From assembly GCA_004213235.1 (NCBI GenBank), contig SHAI01000054.1, positions 1 to 12,140 on the forward strand: a stretch of DNA of 12,140 nucleotides. The letters run 5' to 3'. Within the stretch, counting starts at the first letter, position 1. Every line of letters begins with the position of its first letter. The translations under genes and the position numbers were made by a program. This stretch comes from Parvularculaceae bacterium (GTDB taxonomy: Bacteria > Pseudomonadota > Alphaproteobacteria > Caulobacterales > Parvularculaceae). Shown here piece after piece: positions 6,449-12,140 of the stretch. Below the pieces are notes generated by a model that ran no database searches, had not been told where the DNA came from, and saw only the letters and a program-made list of their open reading frames with translations.

Positions 6449-7783
6449 ATGGCTGAACGCCATTTTTTAACGCGCTTTTGCGCCGCGACGTTCGCGGTCA
6501 TTTGCGGGATCGTACCCGCATTCGCGTCTGAAAGCCTCGATCAGGTTCTGTTGCGCGCATTTGAAACCAACCCGACAATTCATGCAGAGCGCGCCCGCCA
6601 GCGCGCAACCGGCGAGTTGAAGGCGCAAGCCTGGGCAAACGCCTTGCCGCAGATTTCTGCAGCCGGCAGCTATCAGAATGTTGAGACGACAACGACTTTC
6701 GCTTCGCCCGATATTCCATTCCCGACAGAAGCGGACTTTTCACCCCTGACGACCCAGGTTCAAGGGCAACTCACCTTGTTCAATGGTTTTCGCAATGTGA
6801 ATCAGATCCGCCAGGCTGCGGCGCGTGTTCGCGCTGGCGGTGCGCAATTGGCTGCTGTTGAACAGGATGTGTTGTTGCAGGTGGCGACGGCTTATTTCGA
6901 CGTTGTTCGTGATAGCGGTGTGTACAAAGCAAATGTGAATAATGTCGATGTTCTCGTGAGTCAGCAAAAAGAGGCGCAGCTTCGCTTTGATGTTGGCGAG
7001 CTGACACGAACGGATCTGGCACAGGCCGCTGCGCGACTTGCCGGTGCACGCGCACAACTAACGACAAGCCAGGCATCCCTGTCCATCTCTCGGGCCCGTT
7101 TTGCCGAATTAACCGGCGGACTACCCGGCACACTGGACGACAACCCGCCCTTGCCGCCGGTACCGGAAAGCCGGGAAGCTGCACTGGCCCAAGCGGCGAT
7201 ATTGGCACCGCCGGTGCTTGCCGCGCGGGCAAATGAAGAAAGCTCCAGAAAGCAGATTGCTATCGCCAAGAGTGTGTTCACGCCGGATGTCGCTCTTACT
7301 TCAACCTATCAGTATTCGGACGAACCAAGCGCGTTTACGGCAACGGACGAGCAGTTTTCCTATGGCGTGCGTGCGACGATTCCAATCTTTCAGGGCGGAT
7401 TGAATTTCTCGCGGGTGCGCGAAGCGCGGGCGTTGAACGATGCGGATCGCCGCCGAGTAGAAGAGGCTGAGCGGCGCACGCAAGCTATTGTTACAAGTGC
7501 TTGGGAACAGCTTCAGGCCGCTAACGCGAATATAGTCTCGGCAAAAGCTCAACGCGAAGCCAATGAACTTGCATTGCAGGGGGTGCTCCGTGAGGCGCAA
7601 CTCGGCGCACGGACAACCCTTGACGTCCTGAATGCAGAGCAGGAATATCTGAACGCTGAAGTGGCGTTAGCGAATGCAACGCGCGATGCCCATGTCGCGC
7701 TTTTTTCGCTGCTTTCAGGGACGGGATTGCTGACCATCGAAACGGTCGCGCGCACCAACCATGATGCTGATGTGGAAAAATAA
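6449..7783 (+). CDS. tolC: TolC family outer-membrane channel protein
   Basis: 444-residue outer-membrane channel that docks with inner-membrane exporters (type I secretion, RND and other pumps). A Sec signal peptide is clear at residues 1-26, cleaved after AFA. The mature part shows two outer-membrane-factor repeats: LDQVLLRAFETNPTIHAERA at the N-terminus with QLTLFNGFRNVNQIRQA in the first half, and the matching ATIPIFQGGLNFSRVREA in the second, each leading into long alanine-rich helices. RTTLDVLNAEQEYLNAE is the typical C-terminal helix motif. There is no lipobox cysteine, unlike the OprM-type protein in the left operon. ATG 6449 has a very strong ribosome-binding site, GGAGGGG at 6437-6443, suggesting high translation. 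It lies 117 bp after the methyltransferase gene on the same strand, so it may be co-transcribed or have its own promoter. It probably serves several exporters, not only the neighbouring pump (inference). Confidence 0.95.
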   Translation: MAERHFLTRFCAATFAVICGIVPAFASESLDQVLLRAFETNPTIHAERARQRATGELKAQAWANALPQISAAGSYQNVETTTTFASPDIPFPTEADFSPLTTQVQGQLTLFNGFRNVNQIRQAAARVRAGGAQLAAVEQDVLLQVATAYFDVVRDSGVYKANVNNVDVLVSQQKEAQLRFDVGELTRTDLAQAAARLAGARAQLTTSQASLSISRARFAELTGGLPGTLDDNPPLPPVPESREAALAQAAILAPPVLAARANEESSRKQIAIAKSVFTPDVALTSTYQYSDEPSAFTATDEQFSYGVRATIPIFQGGLNFSRVREARALNDADRRRVEEAERRTQAIVTSAWEQLQAANANIVSAKAQREANELALQGVLREAQLGARTTLDVLNAEQEYLNAEVALANATRDAHVALFSLLSGTGLLTIETVARTNHDADVEK

Positions 7784-7806
7784 CCTTCTATTATTCCATG
7801 ATATTC

Positions 7807-7825
7807 CCCGGTACACCGGGCTTTT
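7807..7825 (+). terminator. Possible weak intrinsic terminator after tolC
   Basis: CCCGG-TACA-CCGGG (7807-7820) forms a five-pair GC stem with a tetraloop, followed by CTTTT, 24 nt after the tolC stop. The stem and T-run are short, so termination would be partial. Confidence 0.4.
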
Positions 7826-7887
7826 GGCAGAATACACGCCTGGTGCCGTATAGGGGCGATGACCCGAATCATGGATTATGAACTCTA

Positions 7888-7920
7888 GGCTTTTCGCGTT
7901 CCCCCTATGGGGCGAAAGCC
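7888..7920 (+). promoter_or_regulatory. Hairpin in the popZ 5' leader
   Basis: GGCTTT (7888-7893) pairs with AAAGCC (7915-7920). After a bulged T, CGC (7895-7897) pairs with GCG (7912-7914), and a CCC/GGG tip closes on a TAT loop. No T-run follows, so it is not an intrinsic terminator. It ends 39 nt before the popZ ATG, where it could affect mRNA stability or translation, or simply mark a binding site. Confidence 0.4.
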
Positions 7921-7959
7921 AAGCATGTTTCCTGACGAAACAAAAAAGCGAGCAACATT

Positions 7960-8712
7960 ATGGCGAGCGCCCAAGCTGAACCGAGCATGGAAGAAATCCT
8001 TGCTTCCATAAAGCGCATTATCTCTGATGAAGATCAGGTGGGTGAGCCTGCGCCTGAAGAGTTGTCACCTGCGTCTTTTGGGGACGAGGCAGAAGAAGCT
8101 GATACGGTGCGCGATGCGTTTTCTTATGATGCGTCGCCGGCTGAAAAGCGCCCGACACCTGGCCGACCCCTGGGGCGGGTGGACATTGAGTCAAAAGTTG
8201 ATTCGCAGACATCCCAAAGTGATGTCCCAGACACTGCCGCTGGCGAGGCGCAGAACCTGAGCGCTGACAACGAGGCGCAGCCGTCTGCATTCACGCTGTC
8301 AAAGCTCGCGGTGCCTTCCGCAAAAGAGGGCACGCCCGGGACAAACACACCCGGGACAAACACACCCGGGACAGACACGCCGGGGATAGCAAAGACATTG
8401 CCGCCGCAAACGGAAACGTCCGTTAGTCGCGCGGCTTTAAATGACGCTCTTGGTGTTGTCACGTCTGGCGTTGCTTCCGATAGCAATGTGCAGGGTGTTT
8501 TGGACGACATCCCCGCGGCTGTGGCGGAAGATGCATTCAAATCGCTAAATCAGTCGATCCGAATCTCCGGGCAAAGCGAAAAGACCCTTGAAGATTTGGT
8601 TACTGACCTTCTGCGCCCCCTCATGAAGGAGTGGCTCGACGAAAACCTGCCGCAAATTGTGGAAGATAAGGTCCAGGACGAGGTGACGCGAATAGCGCGG
8701 CGCGCTCGATAA
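7960..8712 (+). CDS. popZ: PopZ, polar organizing protein (DUF2497 family)
   Basis: 250-residue cytoplasmic scaffold. In Caulobacter, PopZ self-assembles at the pole into a ribosome-excluding microdomain that anchors the ParB-parS centromere and recruits cell-cycle factors. The diagnostic N-terminal helix is present (PSMEEILASIKRIISDEDQ, residues 8-26), as is the conserved oligomerization tail (LEDLVTDLLRPLMKEWLDEN, continuing to residue 250). Between them about 180 residues are rich in Ala, Pro, Ser, Asp, Glu and Thr with no predicted fold, like the known disordered linker but longer: the Caulobacter protein is about 177 residues in all. The linker holds a PGTNT-type pentapeptide repeat (126-145) encoded by a 15-bp minisatellite. 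ATG 7960 has only a weak ribosome-binding site (GCGAG about 8 nt upstream). A strong terminator follows. Position between tolC and valS is the usual alphaproteobacterial one. Confidence 0.93.
   Translation: MASAQAEPSMEEILASIKRIISDEDQVGEPAPEELSPASFGDEAEEADTVRDAFSYDASPAEKRPTPGRPLGRVDIESKVDSQTSQSDVPDTAAGEAQNLSADNEAQPSAFTLSKLAVPSAKEGTPGTNTPGTNTPGTDTPGIAKTLPPQTETSVSRAALNDALGVVTSGVASDSNVQGVLDDIPAAVAEDAFKSLNQSIRISGQSEKTLEDLVTDLLRPLMKEWLDENLPQIVEDKVQDEVTRIARRAR
8335..8394 (+). repeat. 15-bp tandem repeat in the popZ linker
   Basis: CCCGGGACAAACACA occurs exactly twice (8335-8349, 8350-8364), then once with two changes (8365-8379), then as a degenerate fourth unit (8380-8394). It encodes PGTNT-PGTNT-PGTDT-PGIAK. 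The near-identity of the units indicates recent expansion, and the multiple-of-three period keeps the frame whatever the copy number. Confidence 0.92.
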
Positions 8713-8737
8713 TCTCGGGTTGAAATCTGTGAGGGAA

Positions 8738-8766
8738 GGCGGTTCGTGATTCGAGCCGCCTTTTTT
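8738..8766 (+). terminator. Strong rho-independent terminator after popZ
   Basis: A nine-pair stem, GGCGGTTCG (8738-8746) with CGAGCCGCC (8752-8760), one pair being G-U, and a TGATT loop, followed directly by six T (8761-8766). It starts 26 nt after the popZ stop. It separates popZ transcription from valS. Confidence 0.93.
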
Positions 8767-8841
8767 GTTGGTTAGAAAATGCGATCATGATGGCTGGTGG
8801 CACGCAAAAAATGCGGACAAAATGCATTAGCAGCGCATCAG

Positions 8842-8907
8842 CGGCTTATTGACGGCGCAAATCGTGTCTGGACGCTTTAGGCGGCGCGATGGATCAGGTA
8901 TAAGCCG
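8842..8907 (+). promoter_or_regulatory. valS upstream region with a long-range 8-bp inverted repeat
   Basis: CGGCTTAT (8842-8849) and ATAAGCCG (8900-8907) are exact complements 50 nt apart in the 178-bp gap between the popZ terminator and valS. TTGACG at 8849-8854 is a fair -35 hexamer, but no clear -10 follows at normal spacing. The valS promoter must lie in this gap because of the terminator before it. Whether the repeat forms a leader RNA stem is open. Confidence 0.25.
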
Positions 8908-8944
8908 TCGCAAAATTCAATTTTAGATCTGAAAGCGTTCATCC

Positions 8945-11704
<2,760 letters not shown>

Positions 11705-11715
11705 AATGCTGAATA

Positions 11716-12140
11716 ATGTTCACAATCGCCGCATTTTATCAGTTTACGACGCTACCGGATATTGTGGCGTATAAAGAAAAATTGGCCGCGCTCGCTGGAG
11801 AGCAAGGCGTTGTCGGATCGATCCTGCTTGCACCGGAAGGTGTGAACGGGACGATCGCCGGAACGCGCGCAGGCGTGGATGCGCTCCTGGCGGCGTTGCG
11901 GGCGCTTCCGGGATGCAGCGGGCTTGAACACAAGGAAAGCACAAGCGAACATAAACCCTTTAAACGGATGAAAGTCCGTTTAAAGAAAGAAATTGTTACA
12001 ATGGGCGTCGATGTAGACGCGCGGAATGATGTCGGTACCTATGTGGCACCGGAAGACTGGAATGCGTTGATATCTGATCCCGAAACAATTCTCATCGATG
12101 CCCGCAATGAGTATGAGGTCGCGATTGGAAGCTTTGATGG
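11716..12140 (+). CDS. trhO: tRNA uridine-34 hydroxylase TrhO (YceA, rhodanese-like), cut by right edge
   Basis: The first 141 codons of a TrhO/UPF0176 protein, which oxygen-dependently converts U34 of certain tRNAs to 5-hydroxyuridine. The N-terminal ferredoxin-like domain is visible (FTIAAFYQFTTLPDIVAYKE, SILLAPEGVNGTIAG, about residues 2-95), with the family segment HKPFKRMKVRLKKEIVTMG (about 77-95) and GTYVAPEDWN. The rhodanese domain begins with ILIDARNEYEVAIGSF just before the edge. The catalytic cysteine and the rest lie outside the window. ATG 11716 is 11 nt after the valS TGA and has no clear Shine-Dalgarno, so translational coupling to valS is likely. Both products act on tRNA, but I infer no direct interaction. 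Confidence 0.93.
   Translation, partial: MFTIAAFYQFTTLPDIVAYKEKLAALAGEQGVVGSILLAPEGVNGTIAGTRAGVDALLAALRALPGCSGLEHKESTSEHKPFKRMKVRLKKEIVTMGVDVDARNDVGTYVAPEDWNALISDPETILIDARNEYEVAIGSFD

Noticed and set aside
8787..8852. 21-codon ORF upstream of valS as a possible leader peptide
   Set aside because: It contains no valine codons, so an attenuation role is unlikely, and it has no clear ribosome-binding site.

Overview
The window reads as chromosomal DNA of an alphaproteobacterium. The main evidence is the run pcm-like methyltransferase, tolC, popZ (the DUF2497 polar organizer) and valS, an order I know from that class, and PopZ itself is essentially restricted to it. I cannot place the genus from sequence alone. 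No insertion sequence, phage gene or CRISPR array is visible.

Left half, minus strand: a tripartite RND efflux operon transcribed towards the left edge. It holds an OprM/NodT-type outer-membrane lipoprotein (start 4584), a periplasmic adaptor (2929..1694) and an RND permease (GTG start at 1697, cut by the left edge after about 565 codons). The genes are packed tightly: 2 nt between the first two and a 4-nt overlap between the second and third, so they are probably co-transcribed and translationally coupled. No regulator gene lies next to it. Upstream is a gene-poor stretch (4585..5093) with a cluster of TTAAC/GTTAA boxes and one weak small ORF, followed by a clear tRNA-Cys(GCA) gene on the minus strand (5094..5167).

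Middle, 5168..5677: about 510 bp without a convincing gene. It carries the presumed tRNA promoter and, just before the next gene, a 15-bp-period imperfect minisatellite.

Right half, plus strand: a diverged protein-L-isoaspartate methyltransferase family gene, tolC (the second outer-membrane channel in the window), popZ followed by a strong intrinsic terminator, valS, and trhO (tRNA U34 hydroxylase), which is cut by the right edge. TolC and the left operon serve export; PopZ organizes the cell pole; valS and trhO serve translation and tRNA modification.

Most of the window is ordinary core genome. The least ordinary items are two EF-hand-like calcium-binding loops inside the efflux channel of the left operon, 15-bp minisatellites both in the PopZ disordered linker and upstream of the methyltransferase gene, a perfect 24-bp palindrome in the adaptor gene, and loss of PIMT signature residues in the methyltransferase. 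I do not see a clearly new multi-gene system.
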